64,000 bases of DNA from CBDDYU01 sp965235655 (GTDB lineage Bacteria; Pseudomonadota; Alphaproteobacteria; Pelagibacterales; Pelagibacteraceae), in NCBI GenBank assembly GCA_965235655.1, contig CBDDYU010000003.1, forward strand, positions 1-64,000, read 5' to 3'. Shown here piece after piece: positions 34,662-44,924 of this stretch. The notes beneath the pieces are model-generated. The model searched no databases. It had not been told where the DNA came from and saw only the letters and a list, made by a program, of their open reading frames with translations. Positions within the stretch are counted from its first letter, which is position 1, and each line of letters begins with the position of its first letter. A program made the position numbers and the translations under genes.

Positions 34662-36108
34662 TATCCACCCTTACTCTTTGTTTTAGATCTCTAATCTTTT
34701 TTAAATAAATCTTTAAAACTCTCTTTTCTCTCTCTAGCAATAGTTTTGGGTCTATAAAATTTTTAATTGATAAGCCTTTTTTGGTACGTTCAACTTGATT
34801 ACGCAACAGAATGTTTGACATAAATCGATGAGCATTTTTAAAGAAATCTGTTTCATCTTCAGATAAAACTTTTAGATTATTAAGTTCATCCAATCGTTCA
34901 AAAGTTGAGATTTTAGTAATTTTATTTTTAATCGAATATAGTCTAATACTTTCAACAAGTGGCAATGTACCTGTATGCTTTAGATTTAAAAAACCTTTAT
35001 TTTCATTATCATTTTTTTCAACAATGAATTGTCCAAAAAACCCTATTGCAGCATCACTTTCCTCTTCACTAAAGTACAGAAATTTTAATAATTTTTTTTC
35101 TTGCAGCTTGTCATTAATGAATGACCTCAATTCTTCTGCTAGTTCAATTTTTCCATAAACAGATCTAAAGTCATAAAGCATATCAATGTGCCTCATATCT
35201 TGTGGCGCATGATTTTTTAACCATTGTTCAACCTGCGCTTTCCATTCAGGTAAACTTTTTCGCCAAAGTAGATTAGATGCCATCAAATCTCCTTTACAAA
35301 GCGGTATGCCGCAATCATCTAAAGTTTTGGTAAAGTCTTTAGCTAATTCCTCAAAATAAAGATCAATTTTTTTTGGATCCTCATTTACATTTGTTTCATA
35401 AATTAAACCGTTATCCTGATCAGGATGCAAGAAACTTTCCATACGACCACCAGAACCCATAACAATTACGGAAAAATTAGGAATTTCTTTTATAATATGT
35501 TTATCTTTCACACGCTTCTCAGCTAACCGAATTGCTCTACGATAAATTACATTATTTAAAAAACTTAAGAGATATGAAATATCACCAGGATAAACATTTC
35601 GATTAAGTAAATTTTCAGCTAAGTTTATTTGTTGCTGTTTAATTTTTATTAATCCTGAAACATCTTGCTCATCATAAGTCATATGGTCAATTTGAAATAC
35701 CAAATCTCCAAGTTCTGCTGTTAAAGCTGTATTCATATCAATCATTCCTAAGACCTTTGAGTTCATATCGAATACAGGTAAATGATGTAAATTTAATTTT
35801 CTCATTTTACCGACAGCATGAAATAACAAATCATCGTCATAAACAAATTTAACTGGCTGAGACATAACTTGATTTACAGTAGTTTGCTCATTAGCATTGA
35901 AGGCAACTCTTTTAAGAATATCTTTTTCAGTTATAATTCCACAGACCTGACCATTTTCTTCAACAAGGATAGTAGATTTTTTTAACTCTTTAAGTTTTTC
36001 TATTGCAGATTTAATAAATTCACTTTTTTTGACTAAAATATAATCATCAGTCATGTAGTCCATGACCTTATTAGTGAATAATTCTACGCTGTTAGATCTT
36101 TTAAACAT
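34642..36108 (-). CDS. CBS-domain putative nucleotidyltransferase (DUF294)
   Basis: The 488-residue protein starts at ATG 36108 (MFKRSNSVELF). A TTG four codons upstream is less likely. It has a CBS pair (residues 15-135), a nucleotidyltransferase-like DUF294 domain (VMGSGGRMESFLHPDQDNGL near residue 225, the GS-x-R-x-E...D-x-D form) and a C-terminal DUF294_C domain. Such proteins are often coupled to a DnaQ-like exonuclease and a solute symporter and may sense adenine nucleotides. Here the exonuclease overlaps it by 20 bases, but the expected symporter is absent. Cytoplasmic. Confidence 0.85.
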   Translation of the reverse strand: MFKRSNSVELFTNKVMDYMTDDYILVKKSEFIKSAIEKLKELKKSTILVEENGQVCGIITEKDILKRVAFNANEQTTVNQVMSQPVKFVYDDDLLFHAVGKMRKLNLHHLPVFDMNSKVLGMIDMNTALTAELGDLVFQIDHMTYDEQDVSGLIKIKQQQINLAENLLNRNVYPGDISYLLSFLNNVIYRRAIRLAEKRVKDKHIIKEIPNFSVIVMGSGGRMESFLHPDQDNGLIYETNVNEDPKKIDLYFEELAKDFTKTLDDCGIPLCKGDLMASNLLWRKSLPEWKAQVEQWLKNHAPQDMRHIDMLYDFRSVYGKIELAEELRSFINDKLQEKKLLKFLYFSEEESDAAIGFFGQFIVEKNDNENKGFLNLKHTGTLPLVESIRLYSIKNKITKISTFERLDELNNLKVLSEDETDFFKNAHRFMSNILLRNQVERTKKGLSIKNFIDPKLLLEREKRVLKIYLKKIRDLKQRVRVDIGEEYF

Positions 36109-36120
36109 GATTAAATACAA

Positions 36121-36822
36121 TTAATTATTATCGAAAGCACATCTAAAACCTACATAAATTGCATAAAAATTAGAAGGTTTAAATTGTGCACCTTCTTTTT
36201 TAGTTTTGGAAGCACCATACCACCAGGAAGCGCCTGCAGTTAATGAATTTCCTTTTTCTTGATCATCAATCCATTCCCAAACATTACCTCCCATTGCAAC
36301 TAATCCATTAATTCCTTCAGGCAATGAAATAACAGATACATGGCGATCGTAATTTAAAATCCCTTGTGAGTTCATATTTATTGCTGTGTCACCGCTTGGG
36401 TACTTATAAGTTTTACCAACTTCAAATAAATCAGACTCAAATTGCTGTGTATAGGCTGCTTTTTTCCATTCTTCAAAAGTCGGTAGCCTGCCCCTATGAT
36501 ATTTGCAGTAATCTTCAGCTTCAAATCTGCTAATATGTACCGCTGGTTCTAATTCATCATCTGGTTTGTTGCCATAAGGAGTTAAATAATTCCAATTAGC
36601 TCTTTTTTCCCAACCAGCTCCCCATTCGTAACCACCACCTGTTTTTTCAGCTTCGGTAACAATATTATTTTTTAGAGCATACTCCTTAAACTCAAGGATT
36701 GTTACCTCATATTTATTTAAATAAAATGAAGTAAAACTTATTTTTTCATTAATAAATGCATGAGCACTATTAAAATTTAAAATTAAGATTAATAATAAAA
36801 TTATTTTTTTAATATTAGACAT
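36121..36822 (-). CDS. SUMF1/formylglycine-generating-like exported protein
   Basis: The 233-residue protein has a signal peptide (IILLLILILNFNSAHAF). Its formylglycine-generating-enzyme-like fold shows NKYEVTILEFKEYA near residue 37, the canonical PAVHISRFEAEDYCKYHRGRLPT pattern (positions 90-115), and GGNVWEWIDD near residue 180, ending in YVGFRCAF. The catalytic Cys pair of true FGE is not evident. Most bacterial relatives are of unknown role. It ends 12 bases before the DUF294 gene start and overlaps the methyltransferase gene by 22 bases. Confidence 0.8.
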   Translation of the reverse strand: MSNIKKIILLLILILNFNSAHAFINEKISFTSFYLNKYEVTILEFKEYALKNNIVTEAEKTGGGYEWGAGWEKRANWNYLTPYGNKPDDELEPAVHISRFEAEDYCKYHRGRLPTFEEWKKAAYTQQFESDLFEVGKTYKYPSGDTAINMNSQGILNYDRHVSVISLPEGINGLVAMGGNVWEWIDDQEKGNSLTAGASWWYGASKTKKEGAQFKPSNFYAIYVGFRCAFDNN

Positions 36823-37508
36823 ATTAGTTTATCTTTAAATTTAATCCTTGAACTATAATTTTTATCTAGTTCGTTAATACCATTGTCAATTTCAATTTTA
36901 GACATAGTTAATAATGTTGAAATATATCTATTCTTTATCATTTTTAAGTATTTTTTTTTTGAAATATTAACAGTAAAAATAAATTTTTTTATTAAATGTT
37001 TGTTACTTTTTTTTATAAAATTTAATATTTCGATATCTCTTTTTAATGATTTTTCTAGTTTTCTTTTCATTAATTTGAAAGTTGGTATTTCGTTTTCATT
37101 TGGATCTAAAGTTGAAATAATGATTTTTCCATTCTTATTTAAATTTTTCTTACAAAGGTTTATCAATTTACTGATTTGACTTAATTTTAAAAAGTGTATG
37201 GTTTGCTTAATCATAATTACGTCAAATAAAATTATGTTTTTTTTTAAAAAACTTAAAGCATCAATTTTTTTGAACATAATTTTTTTATTTTTATCTAAAT
37301 GATCTTCAACATCTATACCAAAAGGTTTATTTGTTAATTTTAACCTATTTGAGATTGTTCCAATAATCTTACCTCTGCCGCATCCAATATCTAGTATTTT
37401 TGAATTTTTAGTGAAGCTAAAATTTTTTAATAAGAAATTGTTAAATGAGTTAATATATTTGTTTGATGAGAGCCAAGTTTTATTATCCCAATTTTTTATT
37501 GCTTTCAT
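36801..37508 (-). CDS. Class I SAM-dependent methyltransferase
   Basis: The 235-residue protein has the SAM-binding motif I ILDIGCGRGKIIG near residue 40, an acidic residue in GIDVEDHLDK for the ribose, and a motif IV-like IMIKQTIHF near residue 98. The substrate domain is rich in Lys and hydrophobic residues without a recognised signature. The target is not known. The 3' end overlaps the SUMF1-like gene, so the two are translated together. Confidence 0.78.
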   Translation of the reverse strand: MKAIKNWDNKTWLSSNKYINSFNNFLLKNFSFTKNSKILDIGCGRGKIIGTISNRLKLTNKPFGIDVEDHLDKNKKIMFKKIDALSFLKKNIILFDVIMIKQTIHFLKLSQISKLINLCKKNLNKNGKIIISTLDPNENEIPTFKLMKRKLEKSLKRDIEILNFIKKSNKHLIKKFIFTVNISKKKYLKMIKNRYISTLLTMSKIEIDNGINELDKNYSSRIKFKDKLICLILKK

Positions 37509-37558
37509 AATTTATATTATTCATTTTATCTTTATTTTAAATAAAGTATTAATAATAA

Positions 37559-38512
37559 ATGTTTTCAAATTTACATATTTTTTTAGGTGCAACTGTTGCA
37601 GATGCAGCTGCAAGACCTTTGCATTGGGTTTATGACCCTTTAAAATTAAAAAGTTATATTAAGAACAAAAAAGAAGTTGCTTTCTTATCGCAAAACAAGT
37701 GTCCATTTTACAGTGTTAAAACGGGACAAGTCTCCGGATATAACGACATAGGTCAGGTGATGTATCAAACTCTAATAAGTTCAAAAAAAAATGATGATAT
37801 TATTAAGAATTTCAAAAAGAATATAATATCACATTTTGGTCCTGGCTCTCTTTATTGGAAAAACTTAAAAGCTAGAAAGAAATATAAAAAGATTAAATGG
37901 ACTCGTCCGATTAATGGACCCTGGATTCATCAAAATATATTAGAAACTATTCGGAACATAAAACTAAACAAAAATTTTACAGGAGGCAAAAAAGTAAACG
38001 AGTCTGATGGTTTTTGTGCTGCCCTACCTTATTTTTTATATGATCAAAATTTATCTAAAGTTAAAAAGATAATAAGAACAATAGCCAATACCAAAGCTAG
38101 TGAACAGTTTGCAATTGCAAAATTTGAAATAATAAAAAATGCTCTACTAGGTATAAATGATCCAATTAAAAATTTTTATAAAACTAATAAACAAAATAAA
38201 TATTTTAAGGATGTAATTTTAAATCTTAAGAAAGTTTTAAATGATAAAAACAAACCTCATATTGAAATAGTAAAAAAATATGGAAAGGCGTGTAGTTATC
38301 CTGGAACTTTTAATGGATCAATTCATGCCATCTTAAATAGCAATAGTTATAAATCTGCAATAACAAAAGTTATTAAAGCTGGTGGATGCAACTGTTCTCG
38401 TGCTAATTTTGTTGGCGCCTACTTTGCTGCCTTAAAAGGCAAAAATAATATTCCCACTAAATGGATTAAAAAAACTATTCCAGCAAAACAGATTTTAAAA
38501 AATATTGCTTAG
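37559..38512 (+). CDS. ADP-ribosylglycohydrolase-fold protein with altered metal motifs
   Basis: The 317-residue protein follows the ADP-ribosylglycohydrolase plan: GATVADAAARPLHWVYDP at residues 9-27, SGYNDIGQVMYQTL near residue 60, NGPWIHQ in the middle and AGGCNCSRANFVGAYFAAL near residue 278. In true hydrolases the two metal-ligand motifs contain DD (as TDDT) and GGDTDT; here the matching sites read NDIG and GGCNCS. The two-metal centre is therefore probably changed or lost, and the activity may differ. The MATE gene follows with no gap (TAG then ATG). Confidence 0.78.
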   Translation: MFSNLHIFLGATVADAAARPLHWVYDPLKLKSYIKNKKEVAFLSQNKCPFYSVKTGQVSGYNDIGQVMYQTLISSKKNDDIIKNFKKNIISHFGPGSLYWKNLKARKKYKKIKWTRPINGPWIHQNILETIRNIKLNKNFTGGKKVNESDGFCAALPYFLYDQNLSKVKKIIRTIANTKASEQFAIAKFEIIKNALLGINDPIKNFYKTNKQNKYFKDVILNLKKVLNDKNKPHIEIVKKYGKACSYPGTFNGSIHAILNSNSYKSAITKVIKAGGCNCSRANFVGAYFAALKGKNNIPTKWIKKTIPAKQILKNIA

Positions 38513-39830
38513 ATGCAAAAATCATCCATTGCCTATATATTAAAACTTTCAATTCCTATTTTTTTTGCAAATTTAGCAATCCCATTGGTGGGTATAATCG
38601 ATACAGCTTTGATGGGAAATTTAGGAAATTTATCTTATCTATCCGCTACATCAGTTGCAGCAAATTTATTTTCTATGATTTTTTGGAGTTTTGGTTTTTT
38701 AAGAATGGGTACAGTTGGTATGGTGTCTCAAGCTTTAGGTAAAAATAATTATAAAGAAATTTTAAATATAATTTTAAGAAATCTTTTTTTTGTTTTAATC
38801 ATTTCGACATTTATAATATTGTCTACAATATTTCATTCTCAATTTGAGTTTACAAATTTTCGAATTAACTGATTTAACCAAAGAATTTTATACTCAATAT
38901 TTCAAGATAAGAATTTACTCAGCCCCTGGAGAATTAACATTGTATATTATTACTGGCTTATTTGTGGGTTTGCAAAAAACCAAAATATCAAGTTTTGCTG
39001 TTGGGTTTTTTTCAATTTTAAATATTGCTTTAAGCATTTTTTTTGTAAAAATTTATAACCTAGATATAAGAGGTGTTGCTTATGGTACATTAATATCTGC
39101 CTTAATTACCTCTTTGTTATTTCTAGCGTACACATTTGTCTATCTAAAAAAACACACACAATTATCCTTTAATCTTCATGAATTATCTAATCTAAATAAA
39201 ATTAAAAATATTTTTAATATCAATTTTAATATTTTTATACGAACAATTTTACTAACTTTCTCTTTCTTGTGGTTTACTTATCTTGGAAGTCAAATTGGAG
39301 AGGATTTTATTGCTGCCAATGCTATATTAATTAACCTGGTTTTTTTATCAGCTTTTATTTTAGATGCTTACGCTTTTTCTACTGAGGGTATAGTTGGATA
39401 TTCTTTGGGTAAACAAGATCTAAATTTATTCAAAACTATTCTTAAAAACTCTTTCATTTTAAGCTCATTAACTGGCTTCATAATTTCAATTATCTATCTA
39501 TTTATAAATGAATGGGTAATTAACTTAATGTCAGATATAGCAGAAATAAGATCATTAAGTTCCTCATATGCAATTTGGTTAATAATTATGCCTTTTATTG
39601 CATCTTTTTGTTATCAGTTTGATGGTATCTTTATAGGAGTATCTCAAACTAAAGAATTGCGAAATGCTATGATTTTTTCAGTTACTATTTATTTAATCAT
39701 TTCAATAATTTTAACTAACTTCTATTCTAATACTGGAGTTTGGATTTCTCTTTGTATCTTTATGATTTTAAGAGCTTTGTCACTTTTTTATTATATGGAT
39801 AAAATATTTTTAAGATTTAATAGAAATTAA
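38513..39830 (+). pseudogene. MATE family efflux transporter, split by a +1 frameshift
   Basis: The first 119 residues (SIAYILKLSIPIFFANLAIPL, then GIIDTALMGNLGNLSYLSA) are the MATE start. The rest follows in the next frame from about 38845 (SLQIFELTDLTKEFYTQYF). The frames part around 38840-38852. Removing one T from the TTT gives a continuous 438-residue protein with 12 helices, the normal MATE size. MATE proteins export drugs or metabolites by Na+ or H+ exchange. The substrate is unknown. The start is directly at the stop of the ADP-ribosylglycohydrolase-like gene, and the end overlaps the convergent MFS gene by 21 bases. Confidence 0.8.
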
Positions 39831-41000
39831 TTTTTTCCTATAAATATCAGCCCTTATAGATACCAAAACTACTAAGACAATCAATGGAATGCAAAATAAA
39901 TTTATTTCATTCCATGAAAATTTAAGAATTGAATATCCCGCACTTAAACTTGCCAAAGATTGAAATGAAAAAACTAAAATATCATTAAAACCCTGAGCTT
40001 TAAATTTTTCATTATTTTGATAACCTAAGACTAACAAGCTTGTGCCCCCAATAAATAAAAAATTCCATCCAACCCCTAATAAAACTAAAGCTATTAAATA
40101 ATTTATAAAAGTTTGCTCATAAAAACTTAAACTAATGCTAAGAATAAAAATTAAAGTTCCTGTATAGATTATTGAAGAATGTCCATATTTTTTAATCAAT
40201 ATTCCAGTAAATAAAGAAGGTAAAAACATTCCTATAATATGTAATTGGATTACAATACTCGTAGAGCCCAAAGTGAAATTATGAATTTTATACATGCTAA
40301 TAGGAGTAGCAGTCATTAAAAAAGACATCATTGAATATGCACAAGCTGCAGTAACGATTGCTTGTAAAATTATTGGATTTTTTAATAAATCCAAATAGGA
40401 TCTTTGTATTCCACTATTTTCATCAATTACTTTTGGATTTTTATCTGTTTTATAAAAAATTAAAAAAAATACTGGTAAGATTATTAATATAGATAGTGAA
40501 ACATACGAACCTGCATATAGATGGTCAGCAAATATATTTTTAGTTAAATTTGCTACATTAGGTCCAATAAGTGCTGACAATATTGTTGCTAATAACAATA
40601 TTGAGATTGCTCTTGAACTATCACTTTTTTGGACCGTTTCAGCTGCAGCAAATCTATATTGATGAGTAAATGCAATTCCAGTACCAATTATAAAGCAGGC
40701 AAAACAAAATAATATAAAATTTTCTGAATAAATTGCATAGGCTGCAATTAAAGCTGCAAGACTTGAATAAGTTGAAGAAAAAATAAATCCATTTTTTCTT
40801 CCAATCTTGCTCATAATTTTTGCAGCAAACATTGAAAATACTGCAGTTCCTACGATGGATAATGAGGTTGGTAATGTTGCCAATGATGCAACTGGAGATA
40901 TTTTCAAGCCAACTATACCACTTATGAATACTGTAATTGGAGGTGCTGTGAACGAAAAAACCTGACAAATAGTCAGTATCAATAAATTTTTATTGAACAT
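39810..41000 (-). CDS. Major facilitator superfamily transporter
   Basis: The 396-residue protein has 12 helices. The loop between helices 2 and 3 (KIMSKIGRKNGFIFSS) is the MFS signature and is matched by KKYGHSSIIYTG in the second half. It is probably a drug or metabolite exporter, but there is no substrate hint. The start codon shares bases with the putA stop (TAATG), so the two are coupled. Confidence 0.83.
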   Translation of the reverse strand: MFNKNLLILTICQVFSFTAPPITVFISGIVGLKISPVASLATLPTSLSIVGTAVFSMFAAKIMSKIGRKNGFIFSSTYSSLAALIAAYAIYSENFILFCFACFIIGTGIAFTHQYRFAAAETVQKSDSSRAISILLLATILSALIGPNVANLTKNIFADHLYAGSYVSLSILIILPVFFLIFYKTDKNPKVIDENSGIQRSYLDLLKNPIILQAIVTAACAYSMMSFLMTATPISMYKIHNFTLGSTSIVIQLHIIGMFLPSLFTGILIKKYGHSSIIYTGTLIFILSISLSFYEQTFINYLIALVLLGVGWNFLFIGGTSLLVLGYQNNEKFKAQGFNDILVFSFQSLASLSAGYSILKFSWNEINLFCIPLIVLVVLVSIRADIYRKKLISIKS

Positions 41001-44000
41001 TAATCCTCTACTTCAGATAATAACGAGGCGTTTCCACCCATGGCAGCAGTATTATTGGAGATACTTTGTTCGTGACACAGTCTCTTTAGGTATTCAGGAC
41101 CACCAGCTTTTGGCCCAGTTCCTGATTTTTCATAACCTCCGAAGGGTTGTACCCCTACTACTGCACCTATCATATTTCGATTAATATAAATGTTCCCTAC
41201 TTCTGCTTTTGATACTATCAAATTAACTGTTTTATCTATTCTACTGTGAATACCTAATGTCAAACCAAAACCTAAGTCGTTAATTTCTTCTATAAGTTTT
41301 TCTAATTCAGATGCCTTATATTTAGTTATATGAACTACTGGACCAAAAATTTCATTTTTTAGATCAGATAGTTTTTCTATTTCAATTAAGGTTGGCGGTA
41401 CAAAATAACCAATTGGTAGGGATATTTTCATTTTGAAAAAGTTTAGTAAATTTTTTTACATGTTCATTAATATTAGTTAAAGCCTCAGCATCAATTACCG
41501 GTCCTATATCAGTTGAAAGTTTTTCTGGATCACCCATATTTTGGGTTTTCATAGCACCAATTAATATGTCTTTAATTTTTTCATAAATATTTTCTTCAAC
41601 ACATAAAATACGACAAGCAGAACATCTTTGGCCGGCACTATCAAATCCAGAACTCACCACATCCTTAACAACATGTTCGGGTAAAGCTGAGCTATCAACT
41701 ACCATGCAATTTAAACCTCCAGTTTCAGCTACAAATGTAGGTATGCTATCTTTTTTTTGTAAATTAGATTGAATAATTTTTGCAGTATCTAATGACCCCG
41801 TAAAGATTACATTTTTAAGTTTCTTATCTTCAATGACTTTATTAGCAATTAATGCACCCTCACCAAGAACTAATGCTATTACTTCTTTTGGCAATCCTGC
41901 TTTTAATAATAGTTTAATCAAATAATAGGCAGCATACGACGATTGTTCTGCAGGTTTTGTTAATACTACATTTCCTGTTATTAATGCGGCAACAGTTTGG
42001 CCTACAAAAATTGCAATCGGAAAATTCCAAGGACTTATAACTAAAGATAAACCTTTACCAATTAGTCTATATTTATTCAGCTCTCCAGTTGGTCCTTTTA
42101 ATATTTTATCTTTAAATATTAGATTGGCCTCTTTAGTGTAATACCTACAAAAATCTACTGCTTCTCTAATTTCAGCAATAGAGTTTTTAATACTTTTTCC
42201 AGACTCTTTGGCGCATATTTGAATAATATGATTTATATTTTTCTCAATTAAATCTGCAAAATTCAAAAATATTTCAGATTTTTTTTCTATAGAAATTTTT
42301 TTCCAAGTATTTGAGTATTCTTTTAATTTATTTATTGCGTTAACTACAGTTTTCCCGTCTGCATAATATTTTTTTCCTATAATATTTAAATTATGCGGAG
42401 ATATAATATTATGCTCTTCTATAGTTTTAATGTCCTCTCCATCTATGATAGAATAAGCTTTTACATCAAAGTTATTTTCAAAATTTAGATAGTTTATTGT
42501 ATCTTCTTCACTTAGATCTAAACCAAATGAATTCTTACGGTCTTCATAAATATCCACTGGTTTTTTAATTTTATCAAAATTTAATTTTTCTATTTTATCC
42601 AAAGGAGATTGGATCAATTTTTTAATATCTAAATTCTTTGATTTTAATTGATGGATAAAAGAGGTGTTTGCTCCATTTTCAAGCAATCTTCTCACCAAAT
42701 AAGGTAGTAAATCTTGATAGCCTCCTACAGGTGCATAAACTCTACATTTAAACTTATTATTTTTTTCTAAATGAGAATAAATCTCGTCTCCCATTCCATG
42801 CAATTTTTGAAATTCAAAATCTTTATCTTTAAATAGTGTTTTAATGTATGCAATACTGTGTGCGTTATGAGTTGCAAATTGAGAGTAAACATTCTTATTT
42901 TCTAACAATTTGTGAGCACAAGCTAAATATGAAATATCTGTAACAAATTTTTTAGTAAAAACTGGATAATCTGTAAATCCTTGCTCTTGAGCGATTTTAA
43001 TTTCTGTATCCCAATAAGCTCCTTTAACCAATCTAATATTTATTTTCTTATTTATTGTGGTTAAATATTCATTAAGCCAATCTAAAACAAAATAAGCTCT
43101 TTTTTGATAGGCTTGTACAGCAAAACCAAATCCACTGTAAGTTTCATCTATTAATTTACTTTCGATAATCTCTTTAAAAATAAATAAAGATAAATTTAGT
43201 CGATCTGCTTCCTCTGCATCGAAACATATATCAACTTTATTTTCTCTACCTAATTCTGTAAGTTTAAATGCTTTAGGAAAAAGTTCTTTTTTGAGCAAAT
43301 CTAATTTATTTCTTTCATATCTTGGGTGTAATGAGGATAATTTGATTGAAATACTTTTTTTTTCAGGGTTTTTACTTTTACCTGTTGCTATAATTGCATT
43401 TTCATATTGACTGTAATATTTTTCAGAGTCCTCATAAGTAACTGCTGCCTCTCCAAGCATATCAAAAGAAAATGTATATTTATCATGCTTTTTCTCATCA
43501 CTAAATTTAATAGCTTTTTCGATATCTTTTTCAAAAACAAATTGTTTTGCTAAAATATTTACGGCTTGTTTAATTGCATTTCTCAACAAAGGTTCAGATA
43601 AATTTTTTACAATCTTACTAAGAACATTTTTATTTTCATCTGGTTTTTCCTCGACAATTTTTCCTGTTATTAAAAAAGCTATAGATGAAATATTAACAAA
43701 TAAATCGTTATCATTTTTAATATACTTTTTCCAATCACCGATAGGAATTTTATCTTCAATTAAATCATTTATTGTTTTAGGATCAGGTATCCTTAGCAAA
43801 GCTTCCGCTAAACACATCAAAACTATTCCCTCATTGCTTGATAAAGAAAATTCATGAATTAATTTTCCAAATTGACTTCCAATTTTATGGTCAATTGCAT
43901 TTTGAACAATCTCTAAAGATGTTTTCTCTATTTCTTTTTGATTTTGATTAGAAAAATTTGAAACTAAATTAAAAAAATATTTTTCGACTATCTCTTTTTG

Positions 44001-44033
44001 ATCTAAATACTTATTTGAAAAAACTTTTTGCAT
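41000..44033 (-). pseudogene. putA: Bifunctional proline dehydrogenase / P5C dehydrogenase (PutA), split by a +1 frameshift
   Basis: PutA oxidises proline to glutamate in two steps. The first 883 residues contain the proline dehydrogenase barrel (IRLVKGAYWDTEIKIAQEQG near residue 340) and most of the aldehyde dehydrogenase (SPWNFPIAIF near residue 665, FVAETGGLN near residue 775, and SAGQRCSACRIL with the catalytic Cys near residue 800). The last 120 residues continue in the second frame (IGYFVPPTLIEI). The frames part near 41408-41416, and removing one A gives a 1010-residue protein. There is no ribbon-helix-helix DNA-binding N-terminus, so it is not self-regulating like E. coli PutA. Confidence 0.88.
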
Positions 44034-44053
44034 TCACTAACCATTAAAATTAT

Positions 44054-44491
44054 TTAATGACATGCTATTCCAAATTTTTTTAATCTCCAATAATTATAAG
44101 GCCATGGTGTTAAAAAACCAACTGTTAACATTATTGGAACTACCCACCATGTCAACATAGCTCCCCCAGTCAAAAAATAATCTGTTAAATTCATAGCAAC
44201 TTCCATGCTAACCATTGAAATGAAGCTCATCCCAAAAGCAGTTTTTAATGCATCTTTAAAATTAAAATTTTGTTTCATTAAAATGATTGTCTCTAAAATA
44301 ATACTTGTAATTAATCCATTTATAATTGCTAAGATCATAATAGCTAATACTGGCCATGGAATTCCTGTTATTTGAAAATATAGAATTGTTCCAAAATCAC
44401 CAATTGCACAACCAAGCAAACACCATCCAGTATTTTTAGCACTTCTTCTCCAAGTATGTCTGCAAGACCAATTAAATGTAGTTGTATTCAT
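44054..44491 (-). CDS. DUF4396 membrane protein
   Basis: The 145-residue protein has four helices and the DUF4396 pattern (GWCLLGCAIGDFGTILYFQITG near residue 22, AFGMSFISMVSMEVAMNL near residue 85, TPWPYNYWRL...CH at the end). Function is unknown. It follows the cytochrome c gene with 4 bases between and precedes putA with a 20-base gap. Cys and His residues at the ends suggest a possible metal site. An involvement in redox or copper handling is a guess from context. Confidence 0.72.
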   Translation of the reverse strand: MNTTTFNWSCRHTWRRSAKNTGWCLLGCAIGDFGTILYFQITGIPWPVLAIMILAIINGLITSIILETIILMKQNFNFKDALKTAFGMSFISMVSMEVAMNLTDYFLTGGAMLTWWVVPIMLTVGFLTPWPYNYWRLKKFGIACH

Positions 44492-44495
44492 ATTG

Positions 44496-44918
44496 TTAAT
44501 TCAAATCTATTTGATATTGATATTTATCTTTTGGCCAATAAGATTTTATATAAGCTAAAACATTATCAATGTCATCATCATTAAGAACATCTCCAAACCC
44601 TGCCATTTTACCTTGGTAATTTTTTACTAGTTTAACTAAACCATATTTAATTATGCTATGTAAAGTCTTGTCATCATGATGCCAAGTGTGGCCCGTACCA
44701 TTTAACGGTGGCGCTTTTCTATGTCCATCTTCATCAAGCCCTTTCCAATTTTCAGCACCTGATAAATTTATTTGATGGCAAGAGACACAATTATTTTCAT
44801 AAGCAATTTTACCCTTTGCAATCATAATTTTAGATTCAGTAGTTATAGGATAGTGATTATGGGCAAAACTACTCTTGATAAATATAATTGATAAAAATAA
44901 TAAAAATATAATTTTCAT
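44496..44918 (-). CDS. Periplasmic class I cytochrome c
   Basis: The 140-residue protein has a signal peptide (IIFLLFLSIIFIKSSFAH), one heme motif (CVSCHQ) near residue 45 and a later MAGFGDVLNDDDIDNVLAYIKSYW block with the axial Met. It is an electron carrier in the periplasm. It ends 4 bases before DUF4396 and starts 6 bases after the persulfide dioxygenase-rhodanese gene, so it may take electrons from sulfur oxidation or from a membrane partner. Confidence 0.88.
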   Translation of the reverse strand: MKIIFLLFLSIIFIKSSFAHNHYPITTESKIMIAKGKIAYENNCVSCHQINLSGAENWKGLDEDGHRKAPPLNGTGHTWHHDDKTLHSIIKYGLVKLVKNYQGKMAGFGDVLNDDDIDNVLAYIKSYWPKDKYQYQIDLN

Positions 44919-44924
44919 CTTATT

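Noticed and set aside
36883..37179. 98-residue plus-strand hydrophobic ORF in the methyltransferase gene
   Set aside because: Phe/Ile-rich antisense of a Lys/Asn/Glu-rich gene; such frames are expected in AT-rich DNA.
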